Origin: Oscillospiraceae bacterium
GTDB lineage: Bacteria > Bacillota > Clostridia > Oscillospirales > Oscillospiraceae
DNA: 64,000 nt
Reading direction: 5' to 3'
NCBI GenBank assembly: GCA_902779945.1
Contig: CACZDN010000013.1
Location: 23,511-87,510 of the forward strand
Shown: piece by piece, positions 56,545-64,000 of the stretch
Position numbering within the stretch: the stretch's first letter is position 1
Layout of the letters: each line of letters starts with the position of its first letter
Notes under the pieces: model-generated
Database searches by the model: none
What the model was told of the DNA's origin: nothing
Seen by the model: only the letters and a program-made list of their open reading frames with translations
Made by a program: the position numbers and the translations under genes

Positions 56545-57839
56545 GAACGGAGAGATGTTGTTTTCTGCTCTGCCTGCTTGTGTGCCTGCTGCTCACGGGC
56601 TGCAGCGGCGCGGGTGAGGCCGCGGCCGCATCGCCCCCGGCGGTGACCGCCGCAGCGGCGCCGGAGCCCGCGCCGGAGCCCGCACCGGAGCCCGCACCGG
56701 AGCCCGCATCGGAGCCGGTGTATACGATCCTCGGCAGAGAGTATCCCGCCTCCGCGACCGAGGTGGAGCTCACGGGGATGCGTGAGGAGGATGCGGCGGA
56801 GCTCGCCGCGGTGCTCGGGAAGATGCCGGCACTCGGGACGATCCACATCGGCAGCGAGACCGGGACGCCCCTGAGCTGGGAGACATTGAAGACCCTGCGC
56901 GACGCCGCGCCCGGGGCCGCGATCGACTACGCCTTCACGCTCTTCGGCAGGAGCTTCAACCTCAGCGACGAGGAGCTGGACCTCAAGTACATCCCCATGG
57001 ATGACGAGGGGGCGCTGGTCGGCAGGGTCGCCGCCTGCATGAGCAGGCTGAAAAAGATCGACATGGACAGCTGCCGCGTGCCCAACGAGGCCATGGCCCG
57101 CCTGCGCGACAGTCTCCCGGAAGTCGAGGTGATCTGGCGCATCAATTTTGCCCAGGGCTATACCGCCCGCACCGACGAGACGCGCATCCTCGCCTCCATG
57201 CCCGGTCAGGCGGGGGAGCTGGTACACAACAATGTCGAGAATCTGAAGTACTGCACGAAGGTGAAGTATCTGGACCTCGGCCACAACAACTATCTGGACA
57301 CGCTCGAATTCATCCGCAGTATGCCGGAGCTCGAGGTGCTGATCGCGGCGCTGAGCAACATTGAGGATTTCTCGCCGGTGGCTGACTGCCCGAAGCTGGA
57401 GTATGTGGAGGCCTTCACCACGCGCCTGCATGATCTGACGCCCTTTGCCGAGCTCCACAATCTGCGCCACCTCAACATCTGCTACGACTTTGCGATCACG
57501 GACATCACGCCGCTCTACGGTCTGGAGCTCGAGAGACTGTGGATCGGGATGCACGACCCCGTCCCGCCCGCGCAGATTGAGGAGTTTCGCAGGCTGCACC
57601 CGAACTGCGTCGTCAACGACACCACCCCCGACCCAACCGAGGAGTACTGGCGCTTTGCCGAACACGGCGACGCCATGGGCAACCAGGCCTACGATCCCCG
57701 CTATGAGCTTTTGCGCAGGCAGATGCGCTACTCGGACGAGGCCTACAGCTTCTACTGGACCGATCCCCTCTACGACTGGACCTGCCCCCGGGAGGTCACA
57801 CCCGACCCCGAGGTGAAGGATTTTCAGGATTTGTACTGA
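56541..57839 (+). CDS. LRR lipoprotein 2
   Basis: 432 residues with lipobox LLLTGCSGAG. An EPAPEPAP spacer (five EPA units) precedes the folded part. The family signature here is INFAQGYTARTDETRILASM, followed by LKYLDLGHN-type strands (VKYLDLGHNNYLDTLEFI, MPELEVLIAALSNIEDFSPV). C-terminal block YELLRRQMRYSDEAYSFYWT. ATGA overlap with gene 1. Shorter than its paralogues in the N-terminal half. Confidence 0.87.
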   Translation: MRTERCCFLLCLLVCLLLTGCSGAGEAAAASPPAVTAAAAPEPAPEPAPEPAPEPASEPVYTILGREYPASATEVELTGMREEDAAELAAVLGKMPALGTIHIGSETGTPLSWETLKTLRDAAPGAAIDYAFTLFGRSFNLSDEELDLKYIPMDDEGALVGRVAACMSRLKKIDMDSCRVPNEAMARLRDSLPEVEVIWRINFAQGYTARTDETRILASMPGQAGELVHNNVENLKYCTKVKYLDLGHNNYLDTLEFIRSMPELEVLIAALSNIEDFSPVADCPKLEYVEAFTTRLHDLTPFAELHNLRHLNICYDFAITDITPLYGLELERLWIGMHDPVPPAQIEEFRRLHPNCVVNDTTPDPTEEYWRFAEHGDAMGNQAYDPRYELLRRQMRYSDEAYSFYWTDPLYDWTCPREVTPDPEVKDFQDLY

Positions 57840-57846
57840 CGACAGT

Positions 57847-57908
57847 GCCGCCCGCGAAGGCGGGCGGCGTCGCCTGCAGAAAAATAACCGGCGGAGCGAT
57901 GCTCCGCC
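57847..57908 (+). promoter_or_regulatory. Two hairpins in the LRR2-LRR3 gap
   Basis: GCCGCCCGC/GCGGGCGGC (57847-57868) and GGCGGAGC/GCTCCGCC (57890-57908). No U-run follows; they may stabilise or partition the transcript. Confidence 0.45.
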
Positions 57909-57921
57909 AAGGAGTATATCC

Positions 57922-59331
57922 ATGCAGAAAAGCTCGATTTGTGCCGCGGTGTGTTCAGCGCTCCTGTGCTTTGCGCTGTACGGCTGCGCGAAGAACGATG
58001 TGTCCGCCGCCGCGCCGCAGGACGTGAAGAGCGCCGCGGACACGCAGAATACAACGGCGGAGCTCCCCGGGACGAAGAGCAACGCCGGCACGGTCGCCTT
58101 TGCGGCGGGCAGCGTCCCGGCGGACGCGGGCGAGATCAGAATGATCCTCGCGGACGGGGAGACCGCCCGGCTCGCGTCCCTGCCGAACCTCGCCTCCGCC
58201 GATTTCAGCGGCAGCCGGAACGAGGAGGAGATCGCCGCCTGGGCAAAAGCGCATCCCGAGGTCGAGTGCTATTATACCGTTACGCTCCCGAACAGGGACG
58301 TGCTGGACTCCGGCGCGCGCAGCTATGATCTGAGCGGCATGACGCCCGCGGAGTGCGAGACCGCGGCCGCAAAGCTCGCGCTGCTCCCGGCGCTCCGGAC
58401 CGTGCGCCTCGGCGCGGAGGGCGGGGCCTGGACCTGGGAGGCGCTCGCGGCATTCAAAAAGCTGCTGCCGGACACCACCTTCCGCTACGCCTTCACTCTC
58501 TACGGGAAGGCCTGCGACCTCTCGGACGCCTCTCTGAATTTCCGCCACGTCCCGGTCGGGGACGCCGGCGAGGAGCTGCGGCGGGTGATCCCGCTCATGA
58601 CGGAGCTGAGCTATGTGGACATGGACAGCAGCGGCGTCTCCAATCAGGACATGGAAAAGCTGCGCGCGGACTTCCCGGACGTGAAATTCGTCTGGCGCGT
58701 CTGGTTCGGCGAGAACTACAGCGTGCGCACCGACGTGCAGCGCATCCTCGCCTCCAAGCCGTCCGCGGGCGGTATGCTGTACGAGTGGGACACCGAGGCC
58801 CTGGCCTGCTGCCATGACGTGGTGTTTCTGGATCTGGGCCACAACAAGCAGCTCAAGGACATCTCCTTCGTCCGCCAGATGCCGAAGCTCGAGGTCGCGA
58901 TCCTCGGCATGTGCGACTGGTCGGACGCAAGTCCCCTCACAAGCTGCCCGGAGCTCGAATATCTCGAAATGTTCTCCACCCAGTGCACCGACCTCCGGCC
59001 CCTGGCGCAGCTCAAAAATCTCAGGCATCTGAACATCGCCGGCATTCCCAATCTGGAGGACATCAGTCCGCTCTACAGCATGACGCAGCTCGAGCGCCTG
59101 TGGCTCGGCAGCATGAACCGCGTCCCCTGGGAGCAGTGCGAGGAATTCCAGAAGCGCGTCCCGAACTGCGAGGTGGACACCGGCGTCTACGACGATCCCA
59201 CCGGCGGGCACTGGCGCTATGACGGCAACGGCGACATCGTGGACCGCTACTTCCTGCTGCGGATGCAGTTCGGCTATTATGAGAGCGAGGTCTATTCCTA
59301 TACCTGGAACGACAAGCTCTATGACCCCTGA
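57922..59331 (+). CDS. LRR lipoprotein 3
   Basis: 469 residues, lipobox CFALYGCAKN. Repeats in order: LASLPNLASADFSGSRNEEE, AKLALLPALRTVRLGAEGGA, the signature FGENYSVRTDVQRILASKPS, then VVFLDLGHNKQLKDISFV, MPKLEVAILGMCDWSDASPL, CPELEYLEMFSTQCTDLRPL and LKNLRHLNIAGIPNLEDISP. C-terminal block YFLLRMQFGYYESEVYSYTW. AAGGAG ribosome site. Closest to paralogue 4. Confidence 0.87.
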   Translation: MQKSSICAAVCSALLCFALYGCAKNDVSAAAPQDVKSAADTQNTTAELPGTKSNAGTVAFAAGSVPADAGEIRMILADGETARLASLPNLASADFSGSRNEEEIAAWAKAHPEVECYYTVTLPNRDVLDSGARSYDLSGMTPAECETAAAKLALLPALRTVRLGAEGGAWTWEALAAFKKLLPDTTFRYAFTLYGKACDLSDASLNFRHVPVGDAGEELRRVIPLMTELSYVDMDSSGVSNQDMEKLRADFPDVKFVWRVWFGENYSVRTDVQRILASKPSAGGMLYEWDTEALACCHDVVFLDLGHNKQLKDISFVRQMPKLEVAILGMCDWSDASPLTSCPELEYLEMFSTQCTDLRPLAQLKNLRHLNIAGIPNLEDISPLYSMTQLERLWLGSMNRVPWEQCEEFQKRVPNCEVDTGVYDDPTGGHWRYDGNGDIVDRYFLLRMQFGYYESEVYSYTWNDKLYDP

Positions 59332-59346
59332 AAGGAGACTATCCAG

Positions 59347-61212
59347 ATGCAGCGCAAGTTCATTCGTATCCTTTGCGGCGCGCTTTTGCTTTTGATGTGC
59401 ATGGCTCTCGCCGCCTGCGGGAAGGCCGCGCTCCCGACGCGGGCCACCCCCGCGCCCCAGGCAGAGACGGCCGCGCACTTCGCCGGCGGCGATGTGGAGT
59501 TCACTGCGACCGAGCTGCGCATGAAGCTCAGCTCCGGAGAGACGGCCCTGCTCGACTCCCTGACCGCCCTGAGCAGCGCCGATTTCAGCGGCAGCGAGAA
59601 CGAGGAGGAGATCGCCGCCTGGGCACAGGCCCATCCAAACGTGCAGACCCGCTATACCGTCACGCTCCCGGGCGGGGCGGTGCTCGACTCCGACACGACG
59701 AGCGCCGACCTGAGCGGCCTGTCCGCCGCCGACTGCGAGGCCGCGGCGCGCAAGCTCGCCCTGCTGCCGAATCTCGGAAGCGTGAATCTCGGGGCGGAGG
59801 GCGGTGCGCTCAGTTGGAGCGACATCGCGCGCCTGCGCGAGATTTTGCCGAAGACGGTCTTCAAGTACGCCTTCAAGCTCTACGGCAAGGACTGCAACCT
59901 CGCCGACACCACCATCAACCTCTTCCGCGTGCAGGTGCCGGACAACGGAAAGCTCATCGACGAGGTCATGGGCTACATGCCCCAGCTCACCTATGTCGAC
60001 ATGGACAGCTGCGGCCTGGACCCCAGGCGCCTTGAGGAGATCAACCTGCGCCACCCGGACGCAAAGCTCGTCTTCCGCGTCTACTTCGGCGACAACTATA
60101 CCGCCCGCACCGACGCCGAGCGCATCCTCGCCTCCATGGCCAGCCGCGGCGGTATGCTGACCGACAACAACGTAGACGGGCTCTACTACTGCCACGACGT
60201 CAAGTATCTCGACCTCGGCCACAACACGGAGCTCACGAACATCGGCTTCGTGGCCCAGATGCCGAAGCTGGAGGTCGCGATCCTCGCCATGTGCAATATC
60301 TCGAACATCCAGCCCCTGGCGAGCTGCCCGGAGCTTGAATATCTCGAACTGGCCAACACCTACGCCTCCGACCTGCGCCCGCTCTCCGGGCTCAAAAAGC
60401 TGCGCCACCTGAACGTGGCCAGCATCGGCTATGACCAGCCCTGGGACGGGACCGACCGTATCCAGCTCAAGGACATCACCCCGCTCTACAGCCTCACGGA
60501 GCTGGAGCGCCTCTGGATCGGCGCGTACAACCCCGTCCCCGCCGAGCAGGTCGCGGAGATGCAGCGCCGCGCGCCGAACTGCGAGATCGACCTCACGGTC
60601 TACGAGGACCCCGTCGGCGGGCGCTGGCGCTATATCGCCATGGCGGATTATATCTACACCTATGTGGATACCTACCACGAGCGCTACGTCAAGCTGCGCC
60701 AGCAGTTCGGCGACTATGCGTATTCCGCCTACAACTTCACCTGGAACGATCCCCTCTGCGACCCCAACTACGACCCGGCCACCGCACCGAAGCCGACCCC
60801 GACGCCCACTCCGGCCCCGGTCTGGACACCGGCCCCGCAGGTCTATATCCCGCCGGAGGAAGAGGAGGAGCTCCTCTACGACGAGCCTTCGACGGAGCCG
60901 TATTCTGATTATCCGATCCAGTATGACCCCTATCTGATCCAGCAGGGCCTGAACGATGCCGAGAATCAGGCCGGCGAACAGAGCGGCGGCGGAGACGCCC
61001 AGGGCGCGGACGATGGTGCCGGTGCGGGCGCGGACGCCTACGCAAACGAAAACACCGGCGCAGACAGCGGCACCGGCGGTGGGGAAGCCGGCGCGGGCGC
61101 CGAGACGGGCGCCGGTGAGAGCGGCGGCTTTGAGTTTGTGACGGAGGGCGGCTCGTTCGCTTTCCCCGACGGGGAGGGCGCGGCCGCGATCGAGAACGGA
61201 GACGCGGCATGA
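59347..61212 (+). CDS. LRR lipoprotein 4 with low-complexity tail
   Basis: 621 residues, lipobox MALAACGKAA. Same repeats and signature (FGDNYTARTDAERILASMAS) as the others, ending with YVKLRQQFGDYAYSAYNFTW. It then adds about 150 residues: a Pro/Thr linker (KPTPTPTPAPVWTPAPQVYI), an acidic segment and a Gly/Ala-rich tail (GAGAGADAYANENTGAD...). Such a tail suggests extension from the cell surface. Its stop overlaps the nadE start (ATGA). Confidence 0.87.
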   Translation: MQRKFIRILCGALLLLMCMALAACGKAALPTRATPAPQAETAAHFAGGDVEFTATELRMKLSSGETALLDSLTALSSADFSGSENEEEIAAWAQAHPNVQTRYTVTLPGGAVLDSDTTSADLSGLSAADCEAAARKLALLPNLGSVNLGAEGGALSWSDIARLREILPKTVFKYAFKLYGKDCNLADTTINLFRVQVPDNGKLIDEVMGYMPQLTYVDMDSCGLDPRRLEEINLRHPDAKLVFRVYFGDNYTARTDAERILASMASRGGMLTDNNVDGLYYCHDVKYLDLGHNTELTNIGFVAQMPKLEVAILAMCNISNIQPLASCPELEYLELANTYASDLRPLSGLKKLRHLNVASIGYDQPWDGTDRIQLKDITPLYSLTELERLWIGAYNPVPAEQVAEMQRRAPNCEIDLTVYEDPVGGRWRYIAMADYIYTYVDTYHERYVKLRQQFGDYAYSAYNFTWNDPLCDPNYDPATAPKPTPTPTPAPVWTPAPQVYIPPEEEEELLYDEPSTEPYSDYPIQYDPYLIQQGLNDAENQAGEQSGGGDAQGADDGAGAGADAYANENTGADSGTGGGEAGAGAETGAGESGGFEFVTEGGSFAFPDGEGAAAIENGDAA

Positions 61213-61940
61213 GAGACTATCAGGAAGAATTTGACAGGCGCACAGCCTATATCCGTGAAAAGCTCCGCGAGGCCCACGCCGACGGGATCGTCTTCGGCAA
61301 CTCCGGCGGCAAGGACAGCGCGCTCGTGGGCATCCTGTGCAAGGCTGCCTGCGAAAACACGCTGGGCGTGATCATGCCCTGCGCGTCAAGGCGCAACTAC
61401 GGACAGGACGCGGAGGACGGGAACGCCCTTGCGGCAAGCTTCGGCATCGAGACGCGCACCGTCGATCTCACGGCCGTGCGCGAGGCGGAGATCAGGGCGC
61501 TGGAGGGCGCGGCCCGTCTCAACGACATGGCCCTCACGAACATCGCCCCGCGCCTGCGCATGACGACGCTTTACGCCATCGCCGCGGCGGAGAACCGGCT
61601 GGTCGCCGGCACCGGCAACCGCAGCGAGATCTATATGGGCTACTTCACCAAATGGGGCGACGGCGCGTGCGACTTCAACCCCATCGCGGACCTCTGCGCA
61701 ACCGAGATCTTTGCGTTCCTGCGCTTTCTGAACGCGCCCGCCTCCATCATCGGGAAGGCCCCCTCCGCGGGACTGTTCGACGGGCAGACGGACGAGCAGG
61801 AGATGGGCGTGAGCTACCGCGCCATCGACGACTTCCTCCGCGGCGGCGAGGCGAGCGAGCACGACCGCGCCGTCATCGAGCGCTTCCACAGCCGCAGCGA
61901 ACACAAGCGCCGTCCTGTCAGCACCTTTGAGAATCCCTGA
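61209..61940 (+). CDS. nadE: NH3-dependent NAD+ synthetase
   Basis: 243 residues. P-loop of N-type ATP pyrophosphatases FGNSGGKDSALVGIL, followed by MPCASRRNYGQDAEDGNALA, LVAGTGNRSEIYMGYFTKWG and GKAPSAGLFDGQTDEQEMG. No glutaminase domain, so ammonia is the amino donor. Catalyses the last step of NAD synthesis. It is coupled by ATGA to the last LRR lipoprotein, an unexpected partner, and followed after 29 nt by guaA, another ATP-pyrophosphatase enzyme. Confidence 0.95.
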   Translation: MRDYQEEFDRRTAYIREKLREAHADGIVFGNSGGKDSALVGILCKAACENTLGVIMPCASRRNYGQDAEDGNALAASFGIETRTVDLTAVREAEIRALEGAARLNDMALTNIAPRLRMTTLYAIAAAENRLVAGTGNRSEIYMGYFTKWGDGACDFNPIADLCATEIFAFLRFLNAPASIIGKAPSAGLFDGQTDEQEMGVSYRAIDDFLRGGEASEHDRAVIERFHSRSEHKRRPVSTFENP

Positions 61941-61969
61941 TATTCATAAAGAAAGAAGGACACTGTACT

Positions 61970-62950
61970 ATGGAACAAGCAAGACGTCCCGAGAGCATGG
62001 CGCGCATCACCACCCCCGAGCTTGCGCAGGCGTTTATTGACGAGCAGATCGTGGCCCTCCGGGCGCAGATCGGCGACAAGAAGGTCCTGCTGGCCCTCTC
62101 CGGCGGCGTGGACTCCTCCGTTGTCGCGGCGCTGCTGATCAAGGCGGTCGGCAGGCAGCTTGTCTGCGTCCATGTCAACCACGGCCTCCTGCGCAAGGGA
62201 GAGCCCGAGCAGGTGATCGAGGTCTTCCGCAACCAGATGGATGCGAACCTCATCTACATCGACGCGGTCGACCGCTTCCTCGATCAGCTCGCCGGCGTCG
62301 CCGACCCCGAGACCAAGCGCAAGATCATCGGCAAGGTCTTTATTGACGTCTTTGCGGAGGAGGCCGCCAGACTCGACGGCATCAGCTTCCTCGCCCAGGG
62401 CACCATCTATCCCGACATTCTCGAGTCCGGCCCCGTCAAGTCTCACCACAACGTCGGCGGCCTCCCGCCCGAGCTGAACTTCGAGCTGGTGGAGCCGGTC
62501 AAATTCCTGTACAAGGACGAGGTCCGCGTCGTCGGCAAGGCCCTCGGCCTGCCGGACGGCATGGTCTACCGCCAGCCCTTCCCGGGCCCCGGCCTCGGCG
62601 TGCGCTGCGTCGGCGCCATCACCCGCGACCGTCTCGAGGCCGTGCGCGAGTCGGACGCCATCCTGCGCGAGGAGTTCAAAAAGAACGGCCTGGAGGGCAA
62701 GGTCTGGCAGTACTTCACCATTGTGCCCGACTTCAAGTCCACCGGCATCAGCGACGGCCTGCGCACCTACGACTGGCCCGTCGTGATCCGCGCCGTCAAC
62801 ACGGTGGACGCCGTCACCGCCGAGGTGGCCGAGCTGGACTTCAAGCTCATGGCCCACATCGTCGACCGCATCACCCACGAGGTCAAGGGCGTCAACCGCG
62901 TCCTCTGGGACATCACCCCGAAACCGACCGCCACAATCGAGTGGGAATGA
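61970..62950 (+). CDS. guaA: GMP synthase, ATP-pyrophosphatase subunit only
   Basis: 326 residues: P-loop LLALSGGVDSSVVAALLIKA, VHVNHGLLRKGE, LAQGTIYPDILESG, the lid KSHHNVGGLP, and the dimerisation domain ending KPTATIEWE. Converts XMP to GMP. The N-terminal glutamine amidotransferase domain (about 190 residues) of normal bacterial GuaA is missing. Start ATG 61970 has AAGAAAGAAGG; no GATase frame lies between nadE and this gene. It must use ammonia or a separate glutaminase subunit, as in archaea. 3' end of guaA is a known integration site of mobile elements. Confidence 0.92.
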   Translation: MEQARRPESMARITTPELAQAFIDEQIVALRAQIGDKKVLLALSGGVDSSVVAALLIKAVGRQLVCVHVNHGLLRKGEPEQVIEVFRNQMDANLIYIDAVDRFLDQLAGVADPETKRKIIGKVFIDVFAEEAARLDGISFLAQGTIYPDILESGPVKSHHNVGGLPPELNFELVEPVKFLYKDEVRVVGKALGLPDGMVYRQPFPGPGLGVRCVGAITRDRLEAVRESDAILREEFKKNGLEGKVWQYFTIVPDFKSTGISDGLRTYDWPVVIRAVNTVDAVTAEVAELDFKLMAHIVDRITHEVKGVNRVLWDITPKPTATIEWE

Positions 62951-63071
62951 CCGCCAAAACGGCGCAAACCCGCATGAATACAGGCTTTTTTGCCCGTCCA
63001 CATGGCTCTTGATACTGGATTGATACTATTCGTGTCCTCCCGGTATTCCCAAGAGAATAATCACAAAGGGA

Positions 63072-63126
63072 CAAGCAAAACCGCCCTGCTGAACGACAAA
63101 TTCAGCAGGGCGGTTTTTTGCTTGTC
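63072..63126. terminator. Bidirectional terminator after guaA
   Basis: 23-bp stem starting CAAGCAAAACCGCCCTGCTG with T-runs on both sides, between guaA and the convergent XRE gene. Confidence 0.9.
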
Positions 63127-63684
63127 TTATTTATTTTTTCTCCAGGTTACATAATACTGGCGTTCCTTGCCATCGTCACAAGTAGCGGGCCAGTTCAGTT
63201 TCCATTCAAAGTATTCGTTCCTGGTGATCTCCCCGGCGTCAAGTTCCTGCTGGCGCAATAACCATTCGTGCATGAACTCGTCCACAAGTCCGTACTGAAA
63301 GTAAATCCCCACGGGAGGATGAATAGGCCAGTCGTCGTTGTCATTGTAGCGCACGCTGGTATCATCGGAGGCCCCTGTCTTGCCGGGATTGCGGACAAGC
63401 TGGAACAGGCGGATAGCGCCTGGGCTGTCCTCGTCCAGCCAGAAAAATGTCCGCATGAAGTCCTCGGCAGAGCCGGGGGCAATGGTGTAGAAGTTCTGGC
63501 GGTCTACCCGCAGCGCCTCGGCCATCTTGTCCAGCAGCTCCCGTTTCGGGACACGGTAATTTGTCTCATACTGGGCGATCCGGTTGTCTGCACCCTTTTC
63601 CTCCAAACCAATGGCAAGGCCCAATTCCTTTTGCGTCATACCACGAAAGGTACGGATTTTCTTGATTTTATCCCCTACGGTCAT
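63127..63684 (-). CDS. XRE-family regulator of an integrated element
   Basis: 185 residues. N-terminal helix-turn-helix: VGDKIKKIRTFRGMTQKELG and DNRIAQYETNYRVPKRELLD; the C-terminal 110 residues are acidic and Trp-rich (FFWLDEDSPGAIRLFQLV, WPIHPPVGIYFQYGLVDEFM, NEYFEWKLNWPATCDDG). This architecture is common in conjugative elements of Firmicutes. Diverges from the excisionase-like gene across a promoter region with repeated operators. ATG 63684 chosen; the longer frame is AT-rich noncoding. Confidence 0.85.
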   Translation of the reverse strand: MTVGDKIKKIRTFRGMTQKELGLAIGLEEKGADNRIAQYETNYRVPKRELLDKMAEALRVDRQNFYTIAPGSAEDFMRTFFWLDEDSPGAIRLFQLVRNPGKTGASDDTSVRYNDNDDWPIHPPVGIYFQYGLVDEFMHEWLLRQQELDAGEITRNEYFEWKLNWPATCDDGKERQYYVTWRKNK

Positions 63685-63743
63685 ATCATTCACCGCCTTT
63701 GAGGATAGTATAGCGCAAAAAAGCGAAATATGCAAGATGTATC

Positions 63744-63827
63744 TTAACAAAAATGCGAAATAAATTCTTGACATTAGCATAGATGTTAATGTATAATGAC
63801 AATGCGGATATTAACATATTTGCGAAA
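63744..63827. promoter_or_regulatory. Divergent control region with two direct repeats
   Basis: TTAACAAAAATGCGAAA (63744) and TTAACATATTTGCGAAA (63811) flank a near-consensus promoter TTGACA-18-TATAAT (63768-63797). A further GCGAAATATGC lies at 63723. Likely binding sites of the XRE protein. Confidence 0.75.
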
Positions 63828-63849
63828 CTAAAACAAGGAGGTGCTAACC

Positions 63850-64000
63850 ATGGAAAAGGAGCTGTTTGTGAGGGCGGAGGAGGTCGCCAGGGAGCTGGGC
63901 GTTTCCAAGCCCTACGCCTACAAGCTGGTGCGGGAGATGAACGAGGAGCTGAAGAAAAAAGGCTTTCTCACCATTCCCGGACGGGTAAGCAGGCGCTACT
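63850..64000 (+). CDS. Excisionase-like DNA-binding protein, 3' end beyond window
   Basis: At least 50 codons from ATG 63850 behind AAGGAGGTG. The product begins MEKELFVRAEEVARELGVSK and continues PYAYKLVREMNEELKKKGFL, TIPGRVSRRY: a helix-turn-helix of the excisionase/MerR-like kind found as an early gene in Firmicutes conjugative elements. It is read from the predicted promoter at 63768. Its placement next to the guaA end supports an element inserted there. Confidence 0.75.
   Translation, partial: MEKELFVRAEEVARELGVSKPYAYKLVREMNEELKKKGFLTIPGRVSRRY

Overview
The window reads as chromosome of a G+C-rich Clostridia bacterium, most like a gut Oscillospiraceae member. The basis is codon use, strong AGGAGG-type ribosome sites, Firmicutes gene families (ECF sigma with zinc-binding anti-sigma, TRAP importer, sortase-type anchor, heterodimeric ABC exporter, IS1182 debris) and a Re-citrate synthase operon typical of anaerobic clostridia. 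No rRNA, CRISPR array or replication origin was seen. The taxonomic call is inference.

Layout. 1-4264 (minus): trmB, exodeoxyribonuclease III, tRNA-dihydrouridine synthase, ECF sigma factor and a partial anti-sigma factor, mostly overlapping. 4368-6930: tRNA-Pro, a fragment of a DUF2828 (TROVE/vWA-like) gene, a WYL regulator and three tiny proteins. 7091-13104: a secreted protein, repeat debris, then the operon Re-citrate synthase / GntR regulator / aconitase / isocitrate dehydrogenase, which makes 2-oxoglutarate from oxaloacetate and acetyl-CoA. 13243-24931: two Nudix hydrolases, a heterodimeric ABC exporter, three small proteins of unknown function, a YfcE-type phosphoesterase, two tandem CNNM/CorC-type membrane proteins, and a GtrA-like protein with a glycosyltransferase that carries a winged-helix tail.

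25024-34570 is accessory: a YjbR-EVE-type protein, mobile-element debris, a condensation-like enzyme, a six-gene secreted/surface-protein operon, a membrane/NAGPA-like gene pair and an IS1182 remnant. 34634-39318: a TRAP transporter with nitroreductase, and an AEC permease. 39388-49534: a mosaic of small metabolic and resistance-type genes (exported MTA/SAH nucleosidase, VOC protein, broken GNAT, flavodoxin-like reductase with tiny membrane proteins, two isochorismatase-type hydrolases, TetR, HD protein, rhodanese lipoprotein, YdeI-like, GyrI-like, radical SAM, EamA). 49535-54647: an AT-rich foreign gene, an XRE regulator with divergent partner around a 32-bp palindrome, a HAD lipoprotein, a PAP2 protein, a STAS-like protein, and tRNA-Thr and tRNA-Asp.

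54803-62950 is one probable operon: four paralogous exported leucine-rich-repeat proteins followed by nadE and an ATP-pyrophosphatase-only guaA. Beyond guaA (63010-64000) lies what looks like the edge of an integrated conjugative element: an XRE regulator, a divergent promoter between repeated operators, and an excisionase-like gene running off the window.

Across the window run several copies of a short inverted-repeat element (ends GGCAACACCGCACAAT / ATTGTGCGGTGTTGCC) flanked by 4-bp duplications. One copy interrupts a GNAT gene at a point where precise removal would restore the frame.
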